DNA of 64,000 nt from Natronorubrum sediminis. GTDB taxonomy: Archaea; Halobacteriota; Halobacteria; Halobacteriales; Natrialbaceae. The position numbers and the translations under genes were made by a program. Positions 31,980 through 41,994 of the stretch are shown here, piece after piece. The notes under the pieces were generated by a model. That model saw only the letters and a program-made list of their open reading frames with translations. It was not told where the DNA came from and did no database searches. Numbering within the stretch: the stretch's first letter is position 1; each line of letters starts with the position of its first letter. The stretch is taken from NCBI RefSeq assembly GCF_900108095.1, contig NZ_FNWL01000001.1:992001-1056000 (forward strand), read 5' to 3'.

Positions 31980-33647
31980 GTGATTCGAACCTCCCTCGTC
32001 GTCACCAAAACGGAGTTTCGCCGCACGATACGGGCCGTCTCGTCCGAACGGTCGAAACTGCTCATGCTGGCGCTACTCGCCGTTTTCATGTTCGGTTCGA
32101 TCATCGTCGCCGGCGGCTACTTGCTCCCGAGGCTCGGTGAACAGGTCGCAGACGGTGTCACCTCGAGCGAGGCTGCGATGGCGATCGAACTCGCGACTGG
32201 AGGCACCGCCGTCGCCTGGCTCTTTCTGACGTTCATGGCCGCGATTCGTGCGTTTACGGCCGCCGGTTCGGTCGACGAACCCGCCTTCTTGTTGACCTCC
32301 TCGTCGCTTCGATCCGTCGTCGTCGGCGTGGTCGGGGCCGAAATCCTGCTCTTCGCCGTCTGGGTGTTCCCGCCGGCGCTCGTTCTCTCGGCTGCGTTCG
32401 CGTTCGGGGCCGGGACGATCCTGCCCGTTGCGCTCGCTGTCATCGTTGTACTGTTGGCGCTGCTCACGGCCATCCCCGTCGGATTCGTCCTCGGCATCTG
32501 GGTTCGCCACCTGGTCACCGTCTACGAACCCATCGCGCAGTACCGCCTGCTGGTATTCGTCGGGTTCTGGGTGCTCTACTTCGGAGCGATCGCAACGGGG
32601 CGATTCAACCTCGTCCTCGATCAGCTCTTCGTCGCCCTCCAGGACAGTCCACTCGGCTGGGCCGGCCACCTGCTCTTGCTCGCCGTGCCAAACGTCGACG
32701 CCTCGAGCACCAGCGCCCTCGCCGCAGTCGTCGGCGCGGTGGCTCTCAGCGGCGTCGCCCTCGCCGTGGGCGTCGCCTCCGCGCGTCGCCACTGGTTCGC
32801 AGATCCGGCCCGATTCGAGGACACGCCGGAACAGAGACAGAAGGAGAGTCAGTCCTCGAGTCGACTCGAGGCCGTTCTCGCTCGCGCGATTTCGCTGCCG
32901 ACCCGAACAGTGACGGTCACCGCCGTTCGACGGACGAAGCGAGCGCCGATCCGACTGGCGTACGTCGGCTATCCGCTGTTCGGCGCGCTCGTCTTCGCTC
33001 AGGAGATTTTCCAGACCGGAACCGTCCCCGCTCACGTCGCCGTCTTCCTCTCACTGTACGTCGTCTGGGCGGCCGGCGCACTGTTCACGCTCAACCCGCT
33101 AGGTGATCTCGGTCGGGGGCTCCCAGCCGTCGTCGCCTCGCCGCTCACCGGGAAACAGGCGATTACGGGACTCGTCGTCGCCGGTTCGCTCGTCGCCGCC
33201 CCGCTCGCCCTCCTCGTCTCGCTTTCGCTGGGTCTGATCAGCCCGCTCTCGCTCGAGCAGACGGCGGCGCTGGTCGCGGCGACGACACTCGGTGCTGTCG
33301 TCACGCCCGCCCTCGCGACGGGGATCGGCACTGGATTCCCGCGATTTGGGAGCGTGAAGGTGACGAACAGCCGCGAAGCCGTGATGCCGAGCAAGCTGGC
33401 GTTCATCGTCTACTCGATCGCGGTCATCCTCCCGACGGTCGCCGCGCTCGTCCTCTACGTCGACGCGCCCGAATTGCTGGCCGAGATACTCGTAGTCGTC
33501 TCCGCGTGGACGCCCGGTCCGGAACTCGCGGTCTCCGCTCGAGGGGTCGAAATCGCCGCGTGGACCGTTCTCGTGATCGGACTGATCGCGCCGGTCGTCT
33601 CCGCGCTGTTCGCGAGAGAACAGTTCGACTGGTACACGCTCGAGTAA
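31980..33647 (+). CDS. ABC-2 type membrane permease
   Basis: A 555 aa hydrophobic protein with about 12 membrane segments in two halves, separated by a polar stretch near residues 275-315 (RFEDTPEQRQKESQSSSRLEA). Pattern and divergent linkage to an ATP-binding gene identify it as the permease of an ABC-2-type exporter. The start is GTG at 31980. The unusually large size compared with 250-aa ABC-2 permeases suggests that two permease units are fused. Confidence 0.8.
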   Translation: MIRTSLVVTKTEFRRTIRAVSSERSKLLMLALLAVFMFGSIIVAGGYLLPRLGEQVADGVTSSEAAMAIELATGGTAVAWLFLTFMAAIRAFTAAGSVDEPAFLLTSSSLRSVVVGVVGAEILLFAVWVFPPALVLSAAFAFGAGTILPVALAVIVVLLALLTAIPVGFVLGIWVRHLVTVYEPIAQYRLLVFVGFWVLYFGAIATGRFNLVLDQLFVALQDSPLGWAGHLLLLAVPNVDASSTSALAAVVGAVALSGVALAVGVASARRHWFADPARFEDTPEQRQKESQSSSRLEAVLARAISLPTRTVTVTAVRRTKRAPIRLAYVGYPLFGALVFAQEIFQTGTVPAHVAVFLSLYVVWAAGALFTLNPLGDLGRGLPAVVASPLTGKQAITGLVVAGSLVAAPLALLVSLSLGLISPLSLEQTAALVAATTLGAVVTPALATGIGTGFPRFGSVKVTNSREAVMPSKLAFIVYSIAVILPTVAALVLYVDAPELLAEILVVVSAWTPGPELAVSARGVEIAAWTVLVIGLIAPVVSALFAREQFDWYTLE

Positions 33648-33729
33648 CAGAGCAGACTGATTTTATCTGGGAGACGGCTCACTTCGCACTCTCTGCTCAC
33701 GGTGGGCTGTACTCCCGTTCACACGACTC

Positions 33730-33750
33730 GAGGGACGCAAAGTGTCCCTC
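33730..33750. terminator. Hairpin between convergent genes
   Basis: GAGGGAC (33730-33736) and GTCCCTC (33744-33750) form a perfect 7-bp stem with a 7-base loop. It lies in the 190-base space between the ABC-2 permease and carB stops and could end both transcripts, although no T-run is attached. Nothing else was found in that space. Confidence 0.45.
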
Positions 33751-33837
33751 GCAGGCGCAAAAACGTTCAACTGGACTCGATAGCACCGAAAATCGGCCGC
33801 TGAGTAAAAGACGTCGAACGAGTAGAGTGTGGACCGA

Positions 33838-36800
33838 TCAGTCCGAACGTCCCCACTCGCTCGAGCGCTTCGGACGGTCGGTGATCGGCTGGACATCGAT
33901 CGGTTCGTCCGTGGACTCGAGTGCCTCGAGTGCGGCCTGTGCGCTCGCTGGCGTCGAGAAGTAGGTGATTTCCTCCTCGACGGCGACCTCGAGTAAGTTG
34001 CGATCCCGCGAGACGATCAGGTCGACCTCACCCTTCTTGACGGCGTCCACGAGGTCGACTTCCTCGCAGAGATCGAAGTGGTCGGTGTACCCCTCGACGA
34101 GCGCCTCGCCGGCGTCGGTGTCCGGATCGGGGAACTTGTCCGCGGAGAGGTCGACGATCGCCGTTCCCGATTCGGGGATCGGCTTGCCCGTCGCGTCCTG
34201 GGCCTTGTCGTAGGCTTTGCCGAAGGAGTCGGCGCTGCCCATCACTTCACCCGTCGATTTCATCTCCGGACCGAGGCGCGGATCCGAACCCGGCAGGCGG
34301 TCGAACGGCAGGACGACCTCCTTGATCGACGTTTGCTCGGGAATCTGCTCGTCGACGTCGAGGTCGGCGATCGATTCGCCGGCCATCACTCTGGCCGCGA
34401 GTTTGGCAATCGGGACGCCCGTCGCCTTCGAGATGAACGGCACAGTACGCGAGGAGCGCGGGTTGGCCTCGAGGACGTACACTTCACCGTCTCTGACGGC
34501 GAGTTGCACGTTCAACAGGCCGACCGTCTCGAGGGCCTCGGCGATGTCCTCGGTGACTTCGCGGACGCGAGCCAGCGTCTCGTCGTCGAGCGAGCGCGGC
34601 GGGATCATACACGCCGAGTCGCCGGAGTGGACGCCAGCGGTCTCGACGTGTTCCATCACGCCACCGATCAGCACGTCCTCGCCGTCCGCGACGGCGTCGA
34701 CGTCGAGTTCGATGGCGTCAGCGAGGAAGTCGTCCACGAGAATCGGCTTGTCCGGACTCACGCGGACCGCCTCCTCGATGTAGGTCTCGAGTTCCTCGTC
34801 GTCGTAGACGACCTCCATCGCGCGCCCGCCGAGCACGTAGGAGGGACGCACGAGAACGGGGTAGCCGATGTCGTGAGCGAGTTCCATCGCTTCCGTCTCG
34901 CTGTAGGCGGCCCCGCCTTCGGGCTGGGCGATGCCCAACTCGTCCATGAGCGCGTTGAAGCGGTCGCGGTCCTCCGCTAAGTCCATCGCCTCGACGCTCG
35001 TGCCCATGACCTCACAATCGAGTCCGCGGCGGTCGATCTCGTCCTGAAGCGGATCGCCGATGTTGACCGAGGTCTGGCCGCCGAACTGGACCATCACGCC
35101 GTCGGCGTCGGCCGCCTCGGCAACGTCGGCGACCTCTTCGGCCGTGATCGGCTCGAAGAACAGCCCGTCGGAGGTGTCGTAGTCCGTCGAGACCGTCTCG
35201 GGGTTGTTGTTCACGACGTGGGCGTCGATCCCCTGCTCGCGCAGCGCCTGGACGGCGTGGACCGAACAGTAATCGAACTCGACGCCTTGCCCGATACGGA
35301 TCGGGCCGCCGCCGACGACGATCACGCTCTCGACGTCGCGCTCGACCTCGAGTTCTCCCGAGGCGGCGTCGCCGACGAGCGGGCCCGACTCGAACTCGGG
35401 CTTGCGCGCGGAGTAGTAGTACGGCGTTTCGGCCTCGAACTCGCCGGCGCAGGTGTCGACCTGTTTGTACGTGCGTCCGGGAACCGCCTGTTCGACGGTG
35501 TCGACGTCGACGTCGCCGCCTGCAGTCGCGGCGATCGTCGCGTTCGTGTGCCCGGCGATTGCGGCTTCGGTGAAGTCGCCTTCCTGTGCGGCGAGTGTCG
35601 AGTCGGCGATGCGCTTGAAGCGCTCGGCGTACCACTCGAAGATGCCCGAGAGGGAAACGACCTCGTCGACGTCGTAACCGCGCTCGAACGCTTCGAACAG
35701 CGCGTACGGACGATCCGGCGACGGACGCTCGAGGTAGTGGGACTCGAGTTCGTCGTCGCTCACGTCGGCCCAGTCGACGTCGGGTTCGTACTCGGAGGAG
35801 CGAAGAGCCTTGAGCAAACTCTCCTCGAAGGTTCGGCCGATGGCCATCGCCTCGCCGGTCGATTTCATCGCGGTCGTCAGTTCGAAATCGACGTCGTCGA
35901 ATTTGTCTTTGGGCCAGCGCGGAACCTTCGTGACGACGTAATCGATCGCTGGCTCGAACGCGGCGGTCGTCTCGCCCGTGATCTCGTTGGTGATCTCGTG
36001 GAGGCGCTTGCCGAGTGCGACCTTCGCGGTCACGCGAGCGATTGGGTATCCCGTCGCCTTCGAGGCGAGCGCGGAGGAACGAGAGACGCGCGGGTTGACC
36101 TCGACGACGCGGTACTCGCCGCCGGGCGTGCCGTCGTCGCGCCAGGCGAACTGGATGTTACAGCCGCCCTGAATCCCGAGTTCACGGATGACGTCGAGCG
36201 CGGCCGTGCGCATCTCCTGGTGGCCCTCGTCGGGGACCAGTTGGGAGGGTGTGACGACCGTCGACTCCCCGGTGTGGATGCCCATCGGATCGATGTTCTC
36301 CATGTTACAGATGATGATACAGGAGTCGTCGGCGTCGCGCATGACCTCGTACTCGTACTCGACCCAGCCCGCGATGGACTCGGTGATGAGGACCTCGCTG
36401 TTGCGCGAAAGACGCAGTCCCTTGCGGACGCGAGCGAGCAGTTCGTCGAACTCGTGGACGACGCCCGATCCGGAGCCACCCAGCGTGTACGTCGTGCGGG
36501 CGATCACCGGCAGGCCGCCGACCTCGTCGACGGCGTCCTGGACGCGCTCTTTCAGATCGTCCTCAGTCAGTTCGACGACCGCTTCACCCTCGTCGAGCGA
36601 GATGGTCGTCGAAGCCGGCACCGGCTGGCCGATCTTCTCCATGCGCTGGCGGAAGAGGTCTCGGTCCTCCGTCGCGTAGATGGTGTCGAGGGGGGTGCCC
36701 ATGATCTCGACATCGTACTCCTCGAGGACGCCTTCCTCGGCCAACTCGGCGGTGACGTTGAGGCCGGTCTGGCCGCCGAGGCCGGCGATAACGCCGTCGG

Positions 36801-37068
36801 GACGCTCCTTCCGGATGATCTCCGAGATGGCGTCGGTGGTAATCGGCTCGATGTAGACCTCGTCTGCCATCTCCGGATCGGTCATGATCGTCGCGGGATT
36901 GGAGTTAACGAGGACGACTCGAGCACCTTCCTCCTGCAGTGCTCGGCAGGCCTGTGCGCCAGAGTAGTCGAACTCTGCGGCCTGCCCGATCTGAATCGGG
37001 CCGCTCCCGATCAGCAAGATCGTGCGTCCATCCCCGGTGTCGCCCTCGCCCTGCTGGTCCGTGCTCAT
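33838..37068 (-). CDS. carB: Carbamoyl-phosphate synthase large subunit
   Basis: A 1076 aa enzyme making carbamoyl phosphate for arginine and pyrimidine synthesis. Both halves are intact: the N-terminal synthetase starts ILLIGSGPIQIGQAAEFDYSG with NSNPATIMTDPEMADEVYIE; the second repeats the pattern at VIVVGGGPIRIGQGVEFDY and NNNPETVSTDYDTSDGLFFE. The C-terminal allosteric part carries DLIVSRDRNLLEVAVEEEITYFSTPASAQAA. The small subunit gene carA is not adjacent. ATG at 37068 is chosen (MSTDQQGEGDTGDGRT); the upstream reading to 37215 crosses the promoter. Confidence 0.96.
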   Translation of the reverse strand: MSTDQQGEGDTGDGRTILLIGSGPIQIGQAAEFDYSGAQACRALQEEGARVVLVNSNPATIMTDPEMADEVYIEPITTDAISEIIRKERPDGVIAGLGGQTGLNVTAELAEEGVLEEYDVEIMGTPLDTIYATEDRDLFRQRMEKIGQPVPASTTISLDEGEAVVELTEDDLKERVQDAVDEVGGLPVIARTTYTLGGSGSGVVHEFDELLARVRKGLRLSRNSEVLITESIAGWVEYEYEVMRDADDSCIIICNMENIDPMGIHTGESTVVTPSQLVPDEGHQEMRTAALDVIRELGIQGGCNIQFAWRDDGTPGGEYRVVEVNPRVSRSSALASKATGYPIARVTAKVALGKRLHEITNEITGETTAAFEPAIDYVVTKVPRWPKDKFDDVDFELTTAMKSTGEAMAIGRTFEESLLKALRSSEYEPDVDWADVSDDELESHYLERPSPDRPYALFEAFERGYDVDEVVSLSGIFEWYAERFKRIADSTLAAQEGDFTEAAIAGHTNATIAATAGGDVDVDTVEQAVPGRTYKQVDTCAGEFEAETPYYYSARKPEFESGPLVGDAASGELEVERDVESVIVVGGGPIRIGQGVEFDYCSVHAVQALREQGIDAHVVNNNPETVSTDYDTSDGLFFEPITAEEVADVAEAADADGVMVQFGGQTSVNIGDPLQDEIDRRGLDCEVMGTSVEAMDLAEDRDRFNALMDELGIAQPEGGAAYSETEAMELAHDIGYPVLVRPSYVLGGRAMEVVYDDEELETYIEEAVRVSPDKPILVDDFLADAIELDVDAVADGEDVLIGGVMEHVETAGVHSGDSACMIPPRSLDDETLARVREVTEDIAEALETVGLLNVQLAVRDGEVYVLEANPRSSRTVPFISKATGVPIAKLAARVMAGESIADLDVDEQIPEQTSIKEVVLPFDRLPGSDPRLGPEMKSTGEVMGSADSFGKAYDKAQDATGKPIPESGTAIVDLSADKFPDPDTDAGEALVEGYTDHFDLCEEVDLVDAVKKGEVDLIVSRDRNLLEVAVEEEITYFSTPASAQAALEALESTDEPIDVQPITDRPKRSSEWGRSD

Positions 37069-37097
37069 TTTGCTTGTTGGATCGCAGTTCGTACATC

Positions 37098-37105
37098 GTA
37101 ATAAG
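37098..37105 (-). promoter_or_regulatory. TATA box for carB
   Basis: Minus-strand CTTATTAC lies 30-37 nt ahead of the ATG at 37068. It supports the short start of CarB. Confidence 0.5.
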
Positions 37106-37384
37106 CCCCACGATACAGTACGAATCTCGAAATGGCTTTTCGAATTTCGAACTCGTGTAGTGAGAATCGGACTCGAGTGGCGAGCGAGCGCCAGAGGGCC
37201 GACGTGGACGATCACAGCGGGTTAACGAGGTCGGGGAGTGTCGTGGTACCGTCCAGCAACCAATTTGAGACCCACTCGGTGGACACCTGCTTCGGGACCG
37301 ACTCACAGCGAGAAGGTCAACTTGCAAGGAGGAGACGTCGGTAAGCGTGTCGTCAGCCGTCTAACGCGTGCAAAACGCGCGCAG

Positions 37385-37390
37385 AAAAAA
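37385..37390 (-). terminator. T6 terminator after the DUF5815 gene
   Basis: Minus-strand T6 lies 9-14 nt after the stop codon at 37399, followed by a CGCG-rich palindromic stretch. Confidence 0.5.
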
Positions 37391-37398
37391 TAGTCAAT

Positions 37399-37935
37399 TT
37401 AGAGTGCGCGGTCGTGTTCGCTCTCGAAATCTCGCTGGCGACGGTACTGCTCGACGAACTCGCTTACGTCGAACTCGAGCATCTGCGATTCGAAATCCGT
37501 AACGGCGTCGTCGTCTTCGGCGTGACTGACCGCGTGATCCATGAGTTCGACGACGAGTTCGACGATGATCTCGTGGAGTCGCCGCGAGTCGAAGTCGCTC
37601 ACCCAGAGCATCGCGTAGCCGACGCCGCCGTCGTCGCTGGCGTCGTAGGTGACGATCTGCTCGGGAAACTCCTCCATGACGACCCCCAGTAGGTGTGGCG
37701 TGCCAAACTCCTCGAACTCGTCTGCGGGTTCGATCGTCTCCTGTAAGATGGTGACGAGCGATTCGGGGAAAAAGCGCGAGGGCGGATGCACGTCGGTGAC
37801 GACCGCGTGCGTCTCGCCACAGCGACACGTGTACTCGCGCATGCCCAGATCGATCTCGTGTGGATCGAGGGTCTCCCCACAGGGTAACTCGAGCGTTCGA
37901 TCGCCGCCGGAACCCGGGACGCGGGGCGCTGCCAT
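37399..37935 (-). CDS. DUF5815 family protein
   Basis: A 178 aa haloarchaeal protein. LELPCGETLDPHEIDLGMREYTCRCGETH carries a C...C-x-C knuckle likely to bind zinc. It continues with VVTDVHPPSRFFPESLVTIL and an acidic helical C-terminal half (LHEIIVELVVELMDHAVSH). This fits DUF5815, a conserved haloarchaeal family without known function. It is divergent from the TRIC-like channel gene, 119 nt away. Confidence 0.82.
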   Translation of the reverse strand: MAAPRVPGSGGDRTLELPCGETLDPHEIDLGMREYTCRCGETHAVVTDVHPPSRFFPESLVTILQETIEPADEFEEFGTPHLLGVVMEEFPEQIVTYDASDDGGVGYAMLWVSDFDSRRLHEIIVELVVELMDHAVSHAEDDDAVTDFESQMLEFDVSEFVEQYRRQRDFESEHDRAL

Positions 37936-38054
37936 TACCGGTAAGTTGGGCCAGCGAAGCCATAAGCGCGGCGACTCCGCGCGTGAGTTCCGGCCTCGAG
38001 ACGGCAGACGTTCGAGACGGTGCCCTCAAGACCGTCCCGACGTGAGGTAGTGCA

Positions 38055-38705
38055 ATGACTCAGGCGTTGCTGGCAGGGGTATTGGATCCGTTCGCCGTCA
38101 TGAACGCGATCGGATTGATCGCGTTCGCGCTCGTCGGGTCGACCAAGGCGATACGCCGGGAGTTCGACCTGTTCGGCGTCGCAGTCGTCGGCCTCGCCAC
38201 GGCGTTCGCGGGGGGCGTAACCCGAGACATCCTCGTCGGACGAATACCACTGGCGCTCCAGTCGCCGGGTGAAATCGCCCTCGGAACGATCGGCGTGCTC
38301 CTGGCAATCGGGTTGCACCTCGTGCTCGAGTCGGCCGACGATCATCCCGTCGCGCTGGTGGCCGACGGTGTCGGACTCGGCGCATTCACGACCGCCGGTG
38401 CGATCGTCGCGGTAGACGTCGGCGTCTCGGGCTTCGGTGTCGTCGCCATCGCGACGATCAACGCAGTTGGCGGCGGAGCAGTCGCGGACATTCTGCTCAA
38501 TCGATCGCCGTTCATCCTGTTCGAGGATTTCTACGCGAGCTGTTCGGTACTCGGCGCTATCGTCTATCTCGGTGCAACAATAGTGGGTCTCACCGCCGGG
38601 ACCGCGGCGGCCGCCTGCGCTGGGACGACCGTTCTGGTACGGCTAATCGCAGTCGCCTACGGCTGGACGCTTCCGACGGCACAGTCGATTCAACGAGTGA
38701 ACTGA
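38055..38705 (+). CDS. TRIC/YadS (UPF0126) family cation channel-like protein
   Basis: A 216 aa protein with about seven membrane segments in two pseudo-repeats. Each repeat has a glycine-rich break followed by Asp: AFAGGVTRDILVGRIPLAL and AVGGGAVADILLNRSPFIL, the hallmark of UPF0126 proteins related to trimeric intracellular cation channels. It would form a monovalent cation pore; the physiological role in prokaryotes is little known. Confidence 0.9.
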   Translation: MTQALLAGVLDPFAVMNAIGLIAFALVGSTKAIRREFDLFGVAVVGLATAFAGGVTRDILVGRIPLALQSPGEIALGTIGVLLAIGLHLVLESADDHPVALVADGVGLGAFTTAGAIVAVDVGVSGFGVVAIATINAVGGGAVADILLNRSPFILFEDFYASCSVLGAIVYLGATIVGLTAGTAAAACAGTTVLVRLIAVAYGWTLPTAQSIQRVN

Positions 38706-38733
38706 GTCGGCAGAAACCGAGCCAACTCGAGTC

Positions 38734-39144
38734 TCAGGGCCAATCGTCGCGGACTTGTTCGGCGTCGTCGTCGCCGGAGTCGGCATCCGAGGCAACGATC
38801 CAGTCTGCAGCCTCCGCTGCGTCCTCGACGGCGAGGTACTCCCAGCCGACGTCCTCCGCGAGTTGCTCGTCTTCCTCGCTCGAGGCGATCAAGACGTATC
38901 GATCGGTGTCGAACTGGTCTTTGACACCCTCGAGGCTCTCGGCTTTCCCACGCGGGCCCGAGAAGAAGTCCTGTCGGATGCGGTTCTTTCGCGTGAAGTT
39001 CGTGACCACGTAGGTCGGCTTCTCGGAGACGACGCCGATGTACTCGGTCCAGCCTCTGGCGTCCTCGAAGACGCTCTCGGGCGACGCGAGTTCTTTCAGC
39101 GCCTCGAGTTCGAACGCGAGCGTCATGTCGCTACCGCCGTTCAT
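38734..39144 (-). CDS. DUF7124 family protein
   Basis: A 136 aa soluble protein: MNGGSDMTLAFELEALKEL, then FEDARGWTEYIGVVSEKPTYVVTNFTRKNRIRQDFFSG and LIASSEEDEQLAEDVGWEYLAVEDAAEAADW. It is a conserved haloarchaeal protein; the DUF7124 name is by pattern. The ATG at 39144 is used; the internal ATG at residue 7 is an alternative. Function unknown. Confidence 0.8.
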   Translation of the reverse strand: MNGGSDMTLAFELEALKELASPESVFEDARGWTEYIGVVSEKPTYVVTNFTRKNRIRQDFFSGPRGKAESLEGVKDQFDTDRYVLIASSEEDEQLAEDVGWEYLAVEDAAEAADWIVASDADSGDDDAEQVRDDWP

Positions 39145-39228
39145 ACCTGCACGGAGACGCGCACGGGGGAAAACGGCTTCGATACGTGCGACTCGTCCCC
39201 TCCCGATTTCGACCGGTTCGTGATCGCC

Positions 39229-39465
39229 TCAGGGTCGGACGACGCGTCGGTACTCGGTGAACACGATGATTTCACCGACCTCGAGGTCGACGTCCGTCGC
39301 CGGGATCGATCCGTTCCCTTCCAGTGCTGCATAAATCGTCTCCAGTGTCTCCGTCTCGAGTTGATCGACGTGACGAACGGTCGCGTCGCTGGTCACCGAC
39401 TCGACTCGCTCGAGGTGAAGCGATTGGTGGAATTGGTCGCTGTGATGGAGTTCACTGGACGCCAT
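39229..39465 (-). CDS. Small conserved-looking protein (78 aa)
   Basis: The product starts MASSELHHSDQFHQSLHLE, continues with RVESVTSDATVRHVDQLETETLETI and ends in EVGEIIVFTEYRRVVRP. It is soluble, with acidic and histidine-rich segments. It does not match a family I can name. The longer frame to 39495 adds ten residues across the probable promoter (TTAAGTG), so the shorter start is chosen. Confidence 0.6.
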   Translation of the reverse strand: MASSELHHSDQFHQSLHLERVESVTSDATVRHVDQLETETLETIYAALEGNGSIPATDVDLEVGEIIVFTEYRRVVRP

Positions 39466-39665
39466 GTACACTGTTACCACAGAGCACGGTAGCACTTAAC
39501 AGTTTCGCCAAATCAACTGTCGCTCACGGTGTCAAGAGAGACGCAAAACCGAGTGCGGTGACAAGAGACGCGTGAGTGAAATCGACTCGAAAGAACCGTT
39601 CGGGCAGAATACGAGGTAACTCGAGACGAGCGCCCGTCTCGATCGACGACGGCGACCCCCGTTCG

Positions 39666-40904
39666 TCAGGATTGCTGTTCGGGGGCGAGATTGTCGAGGT
39701 CGACTTGCTTCTCGAGGAGAACGTCTGCCTGATCGGCGACCTCGCGCTGTTCGCGCATGAGTTGTTTGAACGTGCTCTGTGGGGAGAGGTCGCCGATGAG
39801 GACGCCGCCGACGATCTTGCCGTCTTTGAACGCGACTCGTCGCCACTCGGTATCGCTGTACTTTGCCTCGGCGTGCTCGTCGCCGAGCGTCGGGTGGCCA
39901 AAGGAGAGGAACGGGAAGTCGAAGTGAGTAATCGAGTACGACGAGACCCACTCGAAGGCCTCCGCTTCGTCGGCTGCGGCCATGTTCACGGCAGCGACGC
40001 GACCCTGCTCCTTGGCCGACCCCCACGAGCCGTTCTGGGCGTGTTCGCCCAGCAAGACGTCGTGGAATCGGGTGATGTCACCTGCCGCGTAGATGTCGTC
40101 GACGTTCGTCCGCATGTACTCGTCGACGACGATCCCGTTGTTCTGCTCGAGACCTGCACCGCGAAGGAACTCGGTGTTGAACGTCAGACCGATCGCGACG
40201 CCGGCGAAGTCACACTCGTAGTGCTCCCCGTTCGGGTCAACGGCCCCGACGACCTGCCCGTCGTCGTCCGTTTCGAATCGATCGACACCGCTATCGAAGA
40301 CGGGTTCGACGCCGACGTCTCGCATGCCCTCGTGCATGATTTCGGCACCCTCCGCGGAGAGCGCGTAGCGCCACCATCGATCGCCGCGCATCAGGTAGTC
40401 GGCGTCGATTCCCTGCGCACCGCAGACCGCCGCGAAGTCGATTCCGAGTAGCCCCGCGCCAACGATGACGCCGCGGTCGGATCGTTCGGCGTGTTCTTTG
40501 ATCCCGCGGGCGTCCTGGAACGTCCAGAAGTGATGAATTCCGTCGGCGTCACTGTTGTCGACGGGCAACTGCGTCGGCGTCCCACCGGTCGCCACCAGCA
40601 ACTTGTCGTAGCTGATATCGCCGGAATCGTGTGTATGAATAACGTTCGCGTCGGTATCGACGCTCGTTACGTGGGTATCGAGCGAGAGCTCGATATCGCG
40701 TTCTTCGTACCATTCTTCCTCGTGAATCGATATCGGCGCTTCTGGGAGCTTGCCTTTCGCGTGCTCTTTGATGAGAATCCGATTGTACAGGGGCTCCCCC
40801 TCATCGGTGATGACGGTAATCTTCGCATCCGGGTCTTCTTCCCGGAGGGTCTCGGCAGCCGAACTGCCCGAGATCCCGTCACCGATGATCACGTACTGGG
40901 TCAT
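39666..40904 (-). CDS. NAD(P)/FAD-dependent oxidoreductase (rubredoxin-reductase-like)
   Basis: A 412 aa flavoprotein of the pyridine nucleotide-disulfide reductase class II. FAD loop YVIIGDGISGSSAAETLRE at residue 4, KLLVATGGTPTQLP, the NAD(P) loop GVIVGAGLLGIDFA (about 144) and DIYAAGDITRFHD for the second FAD contact are all present. No redox-active CxxC is seen, so it probably passes electrons to a separate carrier, like nitrite-reductase or rubredoxin reductases. No ferredoxin or rubredoxin gene is adjacent. Confidence 0.92.
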   Translation of the reverse strand: MTQYVIIGDGISGSSAAETLREEDPDAKITVITDEGEPLYNRILIKEHAKGKLPEAPISIHEEEWYEERDIELSLDTHVTSVDTDANVIHTHDSGDISYDKLLVATGGTPTQLPVDNSDADGIHHFWTFQDARGIKEHAERSDRGVIVGAGLLGIDFAAVCGAQGIDADYLMRGDRWWRYALSAEGAEIMHEGMRDVGVEPVFDSGVDRFETDDDGQVVGAVDPNGEHYECDFAGVAIGLTFNTEFLRGAGLEQNNGIVVDEYMRTNVDDIYAAGDITRFHDVLLGEHAQNGSWGSAKEQGRVAAVNMAAADEAEAFEWVSSYSITHFDFPFLSFGHPTLGDEHAEAKYSDTEWRRVAFKDGKIVGGVLIGDLSPQSTFKQLMREQREVADQADVLLEKQVDLDNLAPEQQS

Positions 40905-41230
40905 ATCACGACGGTTCGTAATGCGGGTTAAAGTGGATTGCTATCTCGTCCATTTTGCCTTACACGGGATAGAAATGGAACAGATGTACACTGTAAGCCG
41001 TGTTGAGAAGTACATCGGAAGACAAACACTCAAATTCCATTCCAGCGATAGAGATTGCAACGTTTGTTGTTCCCTAAGACAACCCACAATCGGGCGACGC
41101 TATCGACTCCCAGCGCCAATCGAGCAGCAGTATCGTTCGCACTCGTATCGACGTTCGAAGCTAGCATCGCCGTCCGAACCGACCGTCGACGTCCGAACCG
41201 TTCTTTAGTCGCCCCTGCCTACGACCGCAC
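40905..41230. other. Intergenic stretch with promoters at both ends
   Basis: Divergent genes leave 326 bases without a credible gene. The right end has TTCTTTAGTC (41201-41210), 21-30 nt ahead of the ATG at 41231, a probable leaderless promoter. The left part is AT-rich and probably holds the flavoprotein promoter. No repeats or RNA structure stood out. Confidence 0.5.
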
Positions 41231-41824
41231 ATGAAACTCCGGCAGAACGCACGCCACTTCGCTTCCCGGAAAGCCCTCGAGACCCCAGTCGTTCGGTCGG
41301 TCGCGAAATCGGGACTCGTCCGTTTACACACCAAGATTTTCCTCGGCAAAGCGGATCCAGATCACGCCGACGAACGGAAAGACCGACTCGACGACCTCTT
41401 CGACGCGACGGTCGACACCTACCGCCGTGCGCTACAAGACGGCTACTCGGAAGCCGAGGCCCGTGAAATCACCCACATTCAGGCCAATTTCGATTTCTAC
41501 AACCACGGCTGGACCGAGATGATGGAATTCCCCGCTGACGAACTCGAGGCACACTACGACCGCTACGGCGAGTTCTTCGAACGGTGGGATATCACCATCG
41601 ACGACCCCCTCGGGCAGTTCGCCCCCGCCGATGGATTGGCCGACGCTCCGTCGACGCCCGAGCGACTCGAGGACCCAGAGCACCCCCATGCTGAAGGCGG
41701 ATTCGCCGACGATGTCTACGTCGAGACCGAAGACGGCGACCTCGTCGTCGGCGGCCAATCTGAACCGGACGACGCCGACATGTCGAAGGCTGTCGGTGTC
41801 GGCGACGACGACCTCGAGTCGTAA
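41231..41824 (+). CDS. DUF6149 family protein
   Basis: A 197 aa soluble protein. A basic helical start (MKLRQNARHFASRKALETP) leads to DATVDTYRRALQDGYSEAEAREITHIQANFDFYNHGWTEMMEFP, a strongly conserved-looking segment rich in aromatic residues, and an acidic Asp/Glu-rich C-terminal tail. It is a DUF6149 haloarchaeal protein by pattern; its function is unknown. Confidence 0.8.
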   Translation: MKLRQNARHFASRKALETPVVRSVAKSGLVRLHTKIFLGKADPDHADERKDRLDDLFDATVDTYRRALQDGYSEAEAREITHIQANFDFYNHGWTEMMEFPADELEAHYDRYGEFFERWDITIDDPLGQFAPADGLADAPSTPERLEDPEHPHAEGGFADDVYVETEDGDLVVGGQSEPDDADMSKAVGVGDDDLES

Positions 41825-41994
41825 TCGACCGCGTCTCACGCTCGAGCCGTCGAGGAACCCTCGTTTTGCACTCGTTCGAACAGCGGCAATCGGACGCGCA
41901 CGGAACGGTAGCGGGAAGCTAGACCCTTCTCGTCGTGAGGAGTGAGACAGTAACGTACTCGTAACAATATCGTTCGTTGATCGTTCACTGATCG

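Noticed and set aside
35218-37101. A 627-codon open frame on the plus strand opposite carB
   Set aside because: It is the antisense shadow of carB, produced by GC-rich codon bias; it has no recognisable motif and carB is certain.
40974-41208. Frame starting MEQMYTVSRVEKYIGRQTL
   Set aside because: Basic, Ser/Arg-rich product without conservation signs, inside a divergent promoter region.
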